DNA of 64,000 nucleotides from Roseimicrobium sp. ORNL1 (GTDB taxonomy: Bacteria; Verrucomicrobiota; Verrucomicrobiia; Verrucomicrobiales; Verrucomicrobiaceae), in contig NZ_CP049143.1 of the NCBI RefSeq assembly GCF_011044495.1, positions 6,634,001 through 6,698,000 on the forward strand, in the 5' to 3' direction. The notes under the pieces were generated by a model that saw only the letters and a program-made list of their open reading frames with translations, made no database searches and was not told the DNA's origin. Below are positions 54,162 to 63,500 of this stretch, in pieces. The position numbers and the translations under genes are program-made. Each line of letters begins with the position of its first letter. Positions within the stretch are counted from its first letter, which is position 1.

Positions 54162-55214
54162 ATGCATTCCCTCGTTCCCGCCCGACTCTTTTCGCTCTTC
54201 GCCTGCGCGGCGATGCTGCCTTCGGCCTTCGCAGCCACGCCCTACAACGACCCCAATCCCCAGCGCTACGAGCTGACCGCGCGTGCCAGCGAGATTGACC
54301 CGAACGCGAAGGAGCACCCGGAAATCGATTTTGTCTTTACCAAGAACGGCAAGCCCAGTGACACGGAGAAGGCGGTGGTGGACACGCGCGTAGCTCCGCA
54401 GGGCAAGCTGGTCATCTGGCTCATGGGCTACAGCGCTCCGTTGTTTGAGCGCGTGTCCGGCTACGGCCTGCATGGCATCCAGGTGCACTATGCCAACGGA
54501 TGGTTCGGCAAGCTCTCGAAGCTGGCCGGCGATGACGACAAATACACTGGCAAGATCCGCCTCGAAGCCGCCACGGGTGAGGACTTCACCCCCGCCGTGA
54601 CCATTCCCAAAGCCGACGGCATGATGGAGCGCTCGTATCAGTTTGTGAAGTGGCTCTCCCAGAAGAATCCCCAGGGGAAATGGGAACAATTCCTCACGGA
54701 GGACGGCAAGGGGCTGCGATGGGACAAGGTCATCATCTCCGGCAGCTCCCATGGCTCGACTACCTCCGCACGCTTTGCGCTGCATCAGAAGGTGGACCGT
54801 GTGGTGATGTTCTGTGGTCCGCGTGACCAGTTGGAGAACTGGCAGGCGCTGCCCTCCGCCACCCCGAAGAATCGTTTCTTCGGCTTCAGCCATGTGCTCG
54901 ACGGTGGCTGGACAGGCGACCACTACTGCCGCTCGTGGGAGCTGCTGGGCCTGCATCAGTTTGGTCCCATCGTGAACGTGGACAAGGTGAAGGCTCCCTA
55001 CGGCAGCACCCGCCGCTTGATCACGGATGCAGATGTAAAGAACGACGCCAAGAAGGCCCACAGCAGCGTGGTGCCAGGGGGCGCGGCCGTGAAGGATGCC
55101 GAGGGCAAGTTCATCCACGAGGATGTGTGGCGCTATCTCTTCCTGCATCCGGTGGAGGAAACCGGAAGCGCGGTGCCTGCTGACCCGGAATGCCTGAAGG
55201 AACAAAAGAAATAA
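54162..55214 (+). CDS. Secreted alpha/beta-hydrolase-like protein (BPSS1187-like)
   Basis: 350 residues from the ATG at 54162, with signal peptide ending at PSAFA; the longer frame overlaps the divergent propeller gene and is not coding. The hydrolase fold is suggested by the nucleophile elbow DKVIISGSSHGSTTSARFA (GxSxG-like, Ser), a following VDRVVMFCGPRDQLENW and a late His in KKAHSSVVPGG. NCBI-style BPSS1187 proteins share this layout. An ester or amide substrate is probable but unknown. It is divergent from the propeller gene. Confidence 0.75.
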   Translation: MHSLVPARLFSLFACAAMLPSAFAATPYNDPNPQRYELTARASEIDPNAKEHPEIDFVFTKNGKPSDTEKAVVDTRVAPQGKLVIWLMGYSAPLFERVSGYGLHGIQVHYANGWFGKLSKLAGDDDKYTGKIRLEAATGEDFTPAVTIPKADGMMERSYQFVKWLSQKNPQGKWEQFLTEDGKGLRWDKVIISGSSHGSTTSARFALHQKVDRVVMFCGPRDQLENWQALPSATPKNRFFGFSHVLDGGWTGDHYCRSWELLGLHQFGPIVNVDKVKAPYGSTRRLITDADVKNDAKKAHSSVVPGGAAVKDAEGKFIHEDVWRYLFLHPVEETGSAVPADPECLKEQKK

Positions 55215-55412
55215 GCCTGTGCTGCCATGCGCAGATCCTGCAAATGCTTGTAAAAAAGCAATCTTGACGAAGCAGGGTCTGCGTGATGCAATTTTCCATC
55301 GCTGAGTGAGCACTCCCCCGGGCTCGCGTCTGAACTACTGACGTCGAACAAGAACGAGACTGCCATGCGTGCTACCCACCACACCACCGACTGGAAAGCT
55401 GCGACTTTCAGG

Positions 55413-56384
55413 ATGAAATGCCAGACTCTCGCCACGGTCGCGGCCCTGACTCTGGCGCCTGCCTTCGTTACCCTGGCAAATGATCCAACACCAGCCCAGC
55501 GACTGGATGAACTCCAGGCGCAGTTCACCGAGACCCTTGATCGCGAGGTGCTGACGGCCCATGAAGCAGCCGCCGCGAAGCTGCGTACAAGCTACCTTGC
55601 GGCGCTGGAGCAGGCGCTGGGCTCATCCACCAAAGCCGCAAATCTGGGCGACGCCCTTGCCTTGCGTGAAGAGATCAAACGCCTCAAGAATGATCCCGAG
55701 GCGAAACCTGCCTCCACGGAACCCCCGCCTCCCGTGCTGGCCAATCTGAAGGAAAAATACGAGGGAGGGCTCGCCAGGCTGGAAGCAGAGAAGGCAAAGA
55801 AGAGCCAGCCGTACTACGCCATGTACGCGACGGTGCTGACCAACTACCAGAAGGACCTCACCAAGAAGGGAGATCTGGACGGAGCATCGAGCGTGCAGGA
55901 GCGCATCAAGGAAGTGGCGCAAAAGAAGCCCATCGAAGTTGCAAAGCCAGGGGACACCCGCCAGGCAAAAGTCGACATCGAGAATGTGAACATGGAGTTC
56001 TTCAAGAAGGGTGGCCAGGTGTATGGAGACACAGACAGATACACGTGGGAAGTGATTCCCGAACGTTTTGCGGGATACCGTTTCTCAAGGCCCAAGGACC
56101 GCTACATCGCCTTCCTGCGCTTCAAGGTGGTTTCCGATGGCGCGGTCACCATTGCCTGTACCAATCGCTGGGCAGATGGTGGAAACGATGGCCCCTGGAA
56201 GAATGAAGTCGTTTCACAGGAACAGCTTGAATCGCAGGGGTGGAAACCCGTCGAGGTCGAAGCTGCCCGGGCGCTGAATGAGAGTCACTCCTGGGTATTC
56301 CTAACCCGCGACTGCAAAGCCGGTGAATCCTTCGCCATCCGCACGGAGAAGTATGCGAGCCCGCTCGTGCTGCTGAAGAACTGA
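55413..56384 (+). CDS. Secreted protein with helical N-terminus, unknown function
   Basis: 323 residues from the ATG at 55413 (signal peptide KCQTLATVAALTLAPAFVTLA); a start at 55365 is possible but less likely. The N-terminal ~150 residues are helical and charged (RLDELQAQFTETLDREVLTA, KLRTSYLAALEQAL, ALREEIKRLKND), as in a family of Verrucomicrobia/Planctomycetes secreted proteins. The C-terminal ~120 residues look like a beta-sandwich (YTWEVIPERFAGYRFSRPKD, ... CKAGESFAIRTEKYASPLVLL). Function unknown. Confidence 0.7.
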   Translation: MKCQTLATVAALTLAPAFVTLANDPTPAQRLDELQAQFTETLDREVLTAHEAAAAKLRTSYLAALEQALGSSTKAANLGDALALREEIKRLKNDPEAKPASTEPPPPVLANLKEKYEGGLARLEAEKAKKSQPYYAMYATVLTNYQKDLTKKGDLDGASSVQERIKEVAQKKPIEVAKPGDTRQAKVDIENVNMEFFKKGGQVYGDTDRYTWEVIPERFAGYRFSRPKDRYIAFLRFKVVSDGAVTIACTNRWADGGNDGPWKNEVVSQEQLESQGWKPVEVEAARALNESHSWVFLTRDCKAGESFAIRTEKYASPLVLLKN

Positions 56385-56439
56385 TCGCAGCCGCGGTCCA
56401 TCAAGAAACGACCATCCTTCATCGGCCTCGCGACACCTA

Positions 56440-56457
56440 ACCGCGCACGTGCGCGGT
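56440..56457. other. Perfect 18-bp palindrome
   Basis: ACCGCGCACGTGCGCGGT, 56 bp past the stop of the preceding gene and 54 bp before the SGNH hydrolase. No T-tract on either strand. It could be a weak terminator or a regulator site. Confidence 0.4.
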
Positions 56458-56511
56458 GAAGATTCATATTGCTTCGCGCCACGCCTTGCGTAGTGCTGAC
56501 GCAATTGATTG

Positions 56512-57165
56512 ATGAAGACGATTCTCTGCTACGGTGACTCGAATACTTGGGGCTATGACCCCGTGGCCTCCGCCGGCTCTCCCTACGCCATCCGCCACCC
56601 GCATGATGTGAGGTGGACTGGTGTGCTGGCCCGTGAACTCGGCGAAGGGTATCGGGTCATCGAGGAAGGTTTTAATGGCCGCACTACCGTGCTGGACGAT
56701 CCCATCGTGCAACACCGCAACGGACGCACCTACCTCCCTGCCTGCCTGGGTTCGCACAAGCCCATCGATCTCGTGGTGCTGATGCTCGGCACCAATGATC
56801 TCAAGGTGATGTTCAACCTGCCCCCGGGCGAAATCGCCAATGGAGCAGGAGAACTCGTAAAGCTGATCAAGCAGAGCGAGTGCGGCCCCAAGGCTGGAGC
56901 ACCACGCATCCTGCTCGTGAGCCCGGCACTGGTCGGCGACTTCTCACGGGTGCCGGACATTGAGGAGAAGTTTGTGGGAGCGCTTGAGAAGACACAGCGG
57001 TTTCCCGCCCTGTACGAGGCGATCGCCCAGCAACACGGCTGTGCGTTCCTGAACATCCAGCCCCATGCCAAAGCGAGTGACTGGGATGGTCTGCACTTCG
57101 AGGCGGATCAGCACACCAGCATCGGTCTCGCCATGGCGGCGGCGGTGAAGCGGGTGCTTGGCTGA
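56512..57165 (+). CDS. SGNH/GDSL-family hydrolase
   Basis: 217 residues from the ATG at 56512. SGNH blocks in order: I ILCYGDSNTWGYDP (nucleophile Ser in GDSN), II RVIEEGFNGRTT (oxyanion Gly), III LVVLMLGTNDLK (Asn in GTND), V SDWDGLHFEADQHTSIG (catalytic Asp and His). No signal peptide, so cytoplasmic esterase or arylesterase; the GDSNTWGY form is that of the TesA/acyl-CoA-thioesterase-like arylesterase group. Substrate unknown. Confidence 0.93.
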   Translation: MKTILCYGDSNTWGYDPVASAGSPYAIRHPHDVRWTGVLARELGEGYRVIEEGFNGRTTVLDDPIVQHRNGRTYLPACLGSHKPIDLVVLMLGTNDLKVMFNLPPGEIANGAGELVKLIKQSECGPKAGAPRILLVSPALVGDFSRVPDIEEKFVGALEKTQRFPALYEAIAQQHGCAFLNIQPHAKASDWDGLHFEADQHTSIGLAMAAAVKRVLG

Positions 57166-57200
57166 CAGAAATGCACTCTCAAGGCGAAGCGCGAGGAATT

Positions 57201-57369
57201 GCAAAGGAGCGCGGACACTCTTGTCCGCCATCCCTGACACACCACACTCTTTCATTTGGCGGGCAAGGCCACATGCCACCAGCTGCTCCAGAAGAGTCAC
57301 CAGCAACTTGCACACAAAGTAAGTCGCTACGCAATAGAACGGCGGACAAGAGTGTCCACGCTCCTTTGC
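57201..57369. repeat. Family VI palindromic element
   Basis: 29-bp inverted repeat with one mismatch: 57201-57229 (GCAAAGGAGCGCGGACACTC...) and 57341-57369. Each arm also contains its own GGACACTCTTGTCC-type short palindrome. The 111-bp interior has no coding potential. It fills the 261-bp gap between two convergent genes. Confidence 0.9.
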
Positions 57370-57426
57370 CGAGTCCTTCTCTCCTTGCACAAAGCCCCTC
57401 TTTCAACCGGGCGATGAGATCATAGC

Positions 57427-58341
57427 TCAGCCTGCCGTGACTTCCTTAAGTGCCTCCACGAGTGCCCGTGTTGAGCTGGGAGCACGACCTCGCTGCCAGA
57501 GCACGATGAAATCCCACCGTGCCCGTTCATCCGTAATGGGCACGAAGGTCACACCTGGATGCTGGGATTTCAGGAAGTAGTCCGGCAGGAGGGTCACCGC
57601 GGACTCAGAGACCACCTGGGAAAGGACGTTGGTGATGCCATCCACAATCACCACGAAGCGTGCTTTGAAGCCGGCGGCCTTGCACAGCCCTGCCATCCAA
57701 CGATTCCGCCCCGGCATCTGCTCCTCGTCCACACCGATGAAGTCACGTTCCTTCAGTTCTTTGAGGGAAATACTCGTCCGTTGTGCGAGCGGGTCTCCAG
57801 CACCTACTGCAACGCAAACGCCGAAGGACCGAAGCTTGGCATGGTGAAAGTCCTCCGCCGCCACCGCACCCTCCTGCCCGATGAGTGCGATATCCAGCTC
57901 GCCCGCGCGCAAGCCATCGATCTGCTCCCGTGGAGACATGTCATGCAGTTTCAGCTTCACTGCGGGATGTGACTTGCGCAGCCGCGCCAGAGCAGGCGTG
58001 AGCACCGATTGCGCCGCGGAAACGAGGTAACCCACGCGCAGCTCAGCCCGCTCTCCCCGTGCTTCCCGACGGAGATTCGCCAGCGCGACATCATACGACT
58101 TCACGACGGGACGCATCGCTTTTACCAAGGCGTGGCCCAGTGCGGTGGGTGACACCCCGCTGGCCTCGCGCTCCAGCAGCCTGCCGCCGATTTCATCCTC
58201 CAGCGCCTTCATCTGGCGGCTCAGCGCAGGCTGGGTGATGCGCAACCTCAGGGCGGCACGGTTTACGCTGCCTTCTTCAATCACCATGAGCAGCGCACGA
58301 ATGCGGTCGATCATGCTGTCCAGGTTATGCATTTTCGGCAT
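57427..58341 (-). CDS. LysR-family transcriptional regulator
   Basis: 304 residues (starts at 58332 or 58314 are also possible). The N-terminal HTH is IDRIRALLMVIEEGSVNRAALRLRITQPAL followed by SRQMKALEDEIGGRLLERE, the LysR signature. The rest is the two-lobe effector domain (ELRVGYLVSAAQSVLTPALA, ELDIALIGQEGAV, SFGVCVAVGAGDPLAQR, ...TNVLSQVVSESAVTLLPDYF). It is divergent from the PPOX-type gene across about 80 bp, so that gene is its most likely target. Confidence 0.95.
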   Translation of the reverse strand: MPKMHNLDSMIDRIRALLMVIEEGSVNRAALRLRITQPALSRQMKALEDEIGGRLLEREASGVSPTALGHALVKAMRPVVKSYDVALANLRREARGERAELRVGYLVSAAQSVLTPALARLRKSHPAVKLKLHDMSPREQIDGLRAGELDIALIGQEGAVAAEDFHHAKLRSFGVCVAVGAGDPLAQRTSISLKELKERDFIGVDEEQMPGRNRWMAGLCKAAGFKARFVVIVDGITNVLSQVVSESAVTLLPDYFLKSQHPGVTFVPITDERARWDFIVLWQRGRAPSSTRALVEALKEVTAG

Positions 58342-58422
58342 ATCGGCAACGACGAACCGGCATTACCCGCCACGCTCCATCGCGTGCATCGTACACTCGT
58401 TCAACAACAGCTCGTTAACACT

Positions 58423-59028
58423 ATGGCTGACCGTTTCATGCATACTGTGCTCACGCCCTCCGTCCTGGAGGCGGAGCGCCACTACTACGGACGCACCTAT
58501 CCGACGTTCGATACCGAGCCGAAAAGCGATGCCTTCACCGGAGGTGAGATAGATTTCATCCAGAGCCGGGACTCGTTTTACATGGCCACCATCACCGAGA
58601 ACGGCTGGCCGTATCTCCAGCATCGCGGTGGCGCCAGGGGATTCCTGCGGGTTACCGGTCCCAACGAACTCATGTTCGCGGACCACGGTGGCAACCGGCA
58701 GATGATCAGCGTGGGCAGCCTGGCGGTGAATGACCGGGTGAATCTCTTCCTTATGGACTACCCAGCGCGCGAGCGGCTGAAGATTCTCGGTCATGCCAAA
58801 GTGCTGGATGCGCGCGAACACCCTGACCTTGTGGAAAAGACGAAGCCGCCCGGTGGTCACGCCGCAAAGGTGGAGCGCATCTTCGTCATCAACGTGCTGT
58901 CCTATGACTGGAACTGTCCCAAGTTCATCACACCACGATTCACCGTCGAAGAAGTCACGGAAGCAGTAGCTCCGCTCAAGGCCCGCATCGCGGAACTTGA
59001 GGCCCAACTCAAACGGCAGTCGTCATGA
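58423..59028 (+). CDS. Pyridoxamine 5'-phosphate oxidase (PPOX) family flavoprotein
   Basis: 201 residues from the ATG at 58423 (MADRFMHTVLTPSVLEAERH); the longer frame reads into the divergent LysR promoter. Split-barrel FMN fold with SFYMATITENGWPYLQHRGG, MFADHGGNRQMISVGSL and the C-terminal VLSYDWNCPKFITPRFT. That DWNCPKxITPR ending is typical of the PPOX subgroup whose members are often regulated by an adjacent LysR protein. FMN or F420 reductase activity on an unknown substrate. A short coiled coil ends the protein. Confidence 0.88.
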   Translation: MADRFMHTVLTPSVLEAERHYYGRTYPTFDTEPKSDAFTGGEIDFIQSRDSFYMATITENGWPYLQHRGGARGFLRVTGPNELMFADHGGNRQMISVGSLAVNDRVNLFLMDYPARERLKILGHAKVLDAREHPDLVEKTKPPGGHAAKVERIFVINVLSYDWNCPKFITPRFTVEEVTEAVAPLKARIAELEAQLKRQSS

Positions 59029-59039
59029 ACCGGCGGCAC

Positions 59040-59066
59040 AAAAAAGCGGTGGCTAAAAGCCGCCGC
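59040..59066 (-). terminator. Intrinsic terminator of the DUF1501/DUF1553 operon
   Basis: 9-bp stem GCGGCGGCT / AGCCACCGC (one G-T wobble) with a 3-nt loop, followed on the minus strand by six T residues (59040-59045). It sits 24 bp past the DUF1501 stop. On the plus strand no T-tract follows, so it serves the minus-strand operon. Confidence 0.85.
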
Positions 59067-59089
59067 TCCTTGGGAAGCAGGTCGCGTGC

Positions 59090-60550
59090 TTACGCAATCA
59101 GATCGTGGATCACCTTTGGCCCGTCCTCCACGCCGGTGAGGCGGTAGTCGAGGCCGGCATAGCGGTAGGTGAACTTGTGGTGATCAAAGCCCAGCAGATG
59201 CAGAATGGTGGCGTGGAGGTCACGCACGTGCATTGGATTCTCCACCGCCTGGAAGCCGAACTCATCGGTGGCGCCGTAGACGGTGCCACCCTTCACGCCA
59301 CCGCCGGCCATCCACGTGGTAAAGCCCCAGTGGTTGTGGTCACGGCCGCGCTGCTTGCCGGCATTGGATCCCGGCGTGGGAAGCTCGACAGAAGGGGTGC
59401 GGCCGAATTCACCGCCCCAGATGAGCAGCGTTTCATCGAAGAGACCACGCTGCTTCAAGTCGGTCATCAGCGCGGCGATGGGACGGTCCGTCTGGTCCGC
59501 GAGACGCTTGTGGTCGAGGATTTCATCGTGGTTGTCCCACGGCTGGCCTTCACCCGTCCAGAGCTGCAGGAAGCGCACACCACGTTCCAGGAGGCGGCGC
59601 GCGATGAGGCACTGACGTGCAAACGCTTCCTTCCCCTTGCCCTGGATGCCGTACATCTGGCGCACGGACTCCGGCTCCTTCATGATGTCAAAGGCATCAC
59701 TGGCCTCCATCTGCATGCGGTAGCCGAGCTCATAGCTCTGGATGCGTGCATCAAGCTGGCCATCGCGCTGACGCTCGATCATGTGGCGCTGGTTCAGCTC
59801 AAGAAGCAGATCAAGCTGACGGCGCTGTTGTTTGAGGTCGAGCGACGTGTTGCGCACAAACTCCACGAGCTTGTCCACCTCGAGGTTCTCCGAGTCCACA
59901 TAAGTGCCTTGATACACGCTGGGGAGGAAGGCCGCCTGCCAGTTCTTGGAACGGCGGATCGGCATGCCATTCGGGCACATCACGATGTAGCCCGGCAGGT
60001 TCTGGTTTTCCGAACCGAGACCGTACGTGATCCACGAACCCATGCTGGGGCGATTGAGACGGCTCTCACCGCAGTTCAGCAGGCCAAGCGAAGGCTCGTG
60101 GTTCGGCACGTCCGCGTGCATGGAGCGGATGACGCACATGTCGTCCGCGTGCTGCGCGGTATTCGCAAAGAGCTCACTGACCTCAAGACCGCTCTTCCCG
60201 TATTTTTGGAAAGTGAAGGGCGATTTGAAGCCTGCTCCCGTGGGACGCTCCGTCTTGAGCGTATTCGGCAGCATCTTGCCGTCCAACTTCGTGAGCATCG
60301 GCTTCGGGTCGAAGGTGTCCACATGGGAGGGGCCACCGTTCATGAAGAGATGCACCACCCGCTTCGCCTTGGGAGTGAACTGCGGGACCCTTGCGCCAAA
60401 CGGGTCCTGCACCGTAGCCGGAGCAGCCTGCGCTCCAGTTTCATGCATCAGTTTCCCAAGCGCCATGGAGCCGAAGCCCATGCCGATGCGCGAAAGCAAT
60501 CCGCGGCGGGTCAGGAAATGATGTTCAAGATTGGGGGCGTGATGGGACAT
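59090..60550 (-). CDS. Tat-exported DUF1501 protein
   Basis: 486 residues. Tat signal LTRRGLLSRIGMGFGSMALG, then the DUF1501 core: KAKRVVHLFMNGGPSHVDTF, LPGYIVMCPNGMPIRRSKNW, FLQLWTGEGQPWDNHDEILDHK, LIWGGEFGRTPSVE, and DHNHWGFTTWMAGGGVKGG, with Asp/His residues in the alkaline-phosphatase/sulfatase-like metal positions. Very common in Planctomycetes and Verrucomicrobia, nearly always next to a DUF1549/DUF1553 cytochrome gene, as here (17 bp upstream, same strand). Activity unknown; phosphatase or sulfatase is predicted from fold. Confidence 0.95.
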   Translation of the reverse strand: MSHHAPNLEHHFLTRRGLLSRIGMGFGSMALGKLMHETGAQAAPATVQDPFGARVPQFTPKAKRVVHLFMNGGPSHVDTFDPKPMLTKLDGKMLPNTLKTERPTGAGFKSPFTFQKYGKSGLEVSELFANTAQHADDMCVIRSMHADVPNHEPSLGLLNCGESRLNRPSMGSWITYGLGSENQNLPGYIVMCPNGMPIRRSKNWQAAFLPSVYQGTYVDSENLEVDKLVEFVRNTSLDLKQQRRQLDLLLELNQRHMIERQRDGQLDARIQSYELGYRMQMEASDAFDIMKEPESVRQMYGIQGKGKEAFARQCLIARRLLERGVRFLQLWTGEGQPWDNHDEILDHKRLADQTDRPIAALMTDLKQRGLFDETLLIWGGEFGRTPSVELPTPGSNAGKQRGRDHNHWGFTTWMAGGGVKGGTVYGATDEFGFQAVENPMHVRDLHATILHLLGFDHHKFTYRYAGLDYRLTGVEDGPKVIHDLIA

Positions 60551-60567
60551 GGGGGATTCTATCTATC

Positions 60568-63500
60568 TTAGTCTACGAACTGGAACTCGTTGCTCATCAA
60601 AAGAACCTGGACGAGCTGGGAAAGGGGATTCTGCGGGCGCGGGCGCTTGATGGGCCAGTGGCTGGCATCGTTGAAGTCGTCGTCGGACTTGGTCAGCAAG
60701 GTGGTCTTCCCGTTGATCTCATCGATTCCGTAAATCGCGGGACGCCAGTCGAAAGCATCGCTGTTGGTGTCACCGTTCTCTGAGTCCACCACGAAGTCGA
60801 TGACTTCACCGCGGGTCACGTTCAGGCTGGCGATCTCCATGTTCTTTTCCGATTTGGGAGCGACCATGTCATTGATCAATACGCCCTGCTTGTTGGAAAT
60901 GACGAGGCCGCGAATGCCATTGCCGTTCGGACTGTCGCGATCCAGCCTGCCGGAGATGCGGATGGTGCCATCGAAGGGAGAGGTCCAGCGCAGGACAGCC
61001 GCATGCTGGCTGCCGGGGTGACCGCCGCCCTCCGACCACTGCGTGTAGCTCCACTGCTTGTCCGGCATGTCCTTGCTCATGCTCCACCACTTGCGGCTCT
61101 TGCTGGCGCCGTTGTAGGTGGCGAAGGGAATGAACTCATAGCCGGTGATTTTCCCGCTGGCATCGCGCTGCTGCTTGCCGGCGCCGTACTTCCAGAGGAA
61201 GGGCGGCTTGTCCTGCAGATCGGTCGCATCGTTGACGAACCGCTGGGCCAGTTCCACCTCCTCCGGCTTGGGTTCACGAAGGAGCACCTTGCGGTACAGG
61301 GCGGTGATGGTCTGCGAATCGATGGCGCTGCCCTCTTGTGGCAGTTTCGTGGCAAGTTTGCCAGACTGATCCCGCATGAAGGGTGAGTTCATGAGGAACA
61401 GCGCCTGCTGCGGCACCGTGGTGTTGTAGCGCTGCGGGCTGTGCGTGTCCGGATTGGCGAAGTCGAACATCGCCGGCACCGTCGCCTGGTTGAAGCGGTC
61501 GACGATGAGATAGAGGCTGCGGCGTGAATTCACATCACCTGCATTGAGTGCCACGGGGCGGCCACCCATCTTCGAAGCATCGAGCGTACCCGTTACGCCG
61601 ATCATGGCGTCGCGCATGGCCTCGTAGTCGAGACGCTGGCGGCTCTGGCGACTGAGCAGCGTGTTGTCCGCATCCTTCAAATCCTTGTCCTGAGTCGACA
61701 CCGCACTCTGCTGCCAGGTACGTGAGTTCAGAATCATGCGATGCAGGCTCTTCAGGCTCCAGCCCTGCTCCATGAAGTTCGCGGAAAGCCAGTTCAGCAA
61801 GTCAAGCTGCACCGGAGCGGGAGTCTGCACGCCGAAGTCGCTGGTCTGGCTCACGAGCGGTGAACCAAAGTGCTGCAGCCACACGCGATTCACGATCACA
61901 CGAGGTGTCAGAGGATTGTCGCGACTGGCAATGGCGTTGGCGAGCTCTTCACGTCCGCTGCCATTGGTGAACTTCTGTCCGCCCAGGAACGTCAGGAAAC
62001 CACGCGGTGCCACTTCACCGGGGCGCCCCTGATTGCCGCGGATGAAGATGCGCATATCGCCCGGCTTCTCCTTGTCATTCATCACCATGGCGCGTGGAGG
62101 TGCGCCCGGGGAGCTCAGCTCGATCTTCTTAATCTCATTGCGGAAGCGGGTCATGGTCTCCGTGTCCTTCCGGGTAAAGAACTGATCCACCTGGTCCACC
62201 GGCACGGCCATGGGAGACTGGGGCTCCAGCAACACGCTGCGCACCGCCTGCCAGTCCGCGTTGTCAGGTTCCTTTCCGGAAATGCAGGTCACAAACACGT
62301 CAGCGTACAGGCCCAGCACATCGTCCATCGACTTGGGCGCGGGGCGCTTGGCGAGTTCATTGCGGATGACGGCGTTCGTGGGGCTGCCTTCCTTGGTGAG
62401 CTTGTCTTTCAGGCCTGCGGACGCCTGCTCAAAACCTTCCTTCGGCAGTGAGGAGAATTCCTTCCACGCCACCATGACGGCATGCGGCTTGGAAGTGGCG
62501 GTATGGCGCTTCACAAACTCACGCCAGCGCGAAGCCACACGGTCGCGCAGCTTGAGCTGGCCTGCCTTTCCGCGGAAGGCATCGCCGTTGAGGTCTTCCT
62601 TCACCGACTGCTGGGCAAAGGCGAGGTACTCACGCATGCGATCCGCCTTGCGCATGTCCTCGAACACTTCCTTGCGGAAGACATTCATCTTTTCCTCCAC
62701 CTTCGAGACCTCACCACGATAAGCGGCATACTCCACCTCACTGGAGGCCTTGCCGATCACCGGCAGATCCTCGGGGATCTCGCTGCTGTTGAAGACACCG
62801 TAGAGCGCGTAGTAGTCCTTCGTGGGAATCGGGTCAAACTTGTGATCGTGGCAGCGCGCGCAGGTGACCGTAAGACCCAGCGTACCGCGGGTGAGCACAT
62901 CGATCCGGTCATCCGTCTGCAGGTCCTTGTTGGAGATGAAGGTGTCTCCCACCGTCAGGAAGCCAAGCGCCGCGAGATTCTTGGAGCCTGTGTCCGCCCC
63001 TGCGATGCGATCCGCAGCAATCTGGTGCTTCAGGAACTCATCATACGGCATGTCCGCGTTCAATGAGTCCACCACCCAGTCACGGTAGGTGAAAGCGTAG
63101 GGGAAACGATAATCCTTCCCACCGACCTGATAGCCTTCCGTGTCCGAATAGCGCGCCACGTCCAGCCAGTAGCGGCCCCAGCGCTCGCCGTAGTGAGGGG
63201 AGTTCAGCAGATCATCGATGAGCTTCGCCGGCGCATTGGGTGACGGATCATTCACAAACGCCTGCAGTTCTTCAAACGAAGGCGGCAGACCGGTGAGTGT
63301 CACATAAAGGCGACGACCGAGGACGGCGCGATCCGCAGGCGGGGCAAACTCAAGACCGGCTTTCTCCAACTTCGCGGCGACAAAGGCATCGACGGGATTA
63401 GCCGCTTTCAGCTTGGGACTGGCGATGGCAGGCACGGGCGGCTTGGCCACCTTCTGGAAAGCCCAGTGGTCTTCCCACGCCGCATGATGATCGCCTGCAG

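Noticed and set aside
59105-60571. 488-codon plus-strand frame
   Set aside because: Antisense to the DUF1501 gene.
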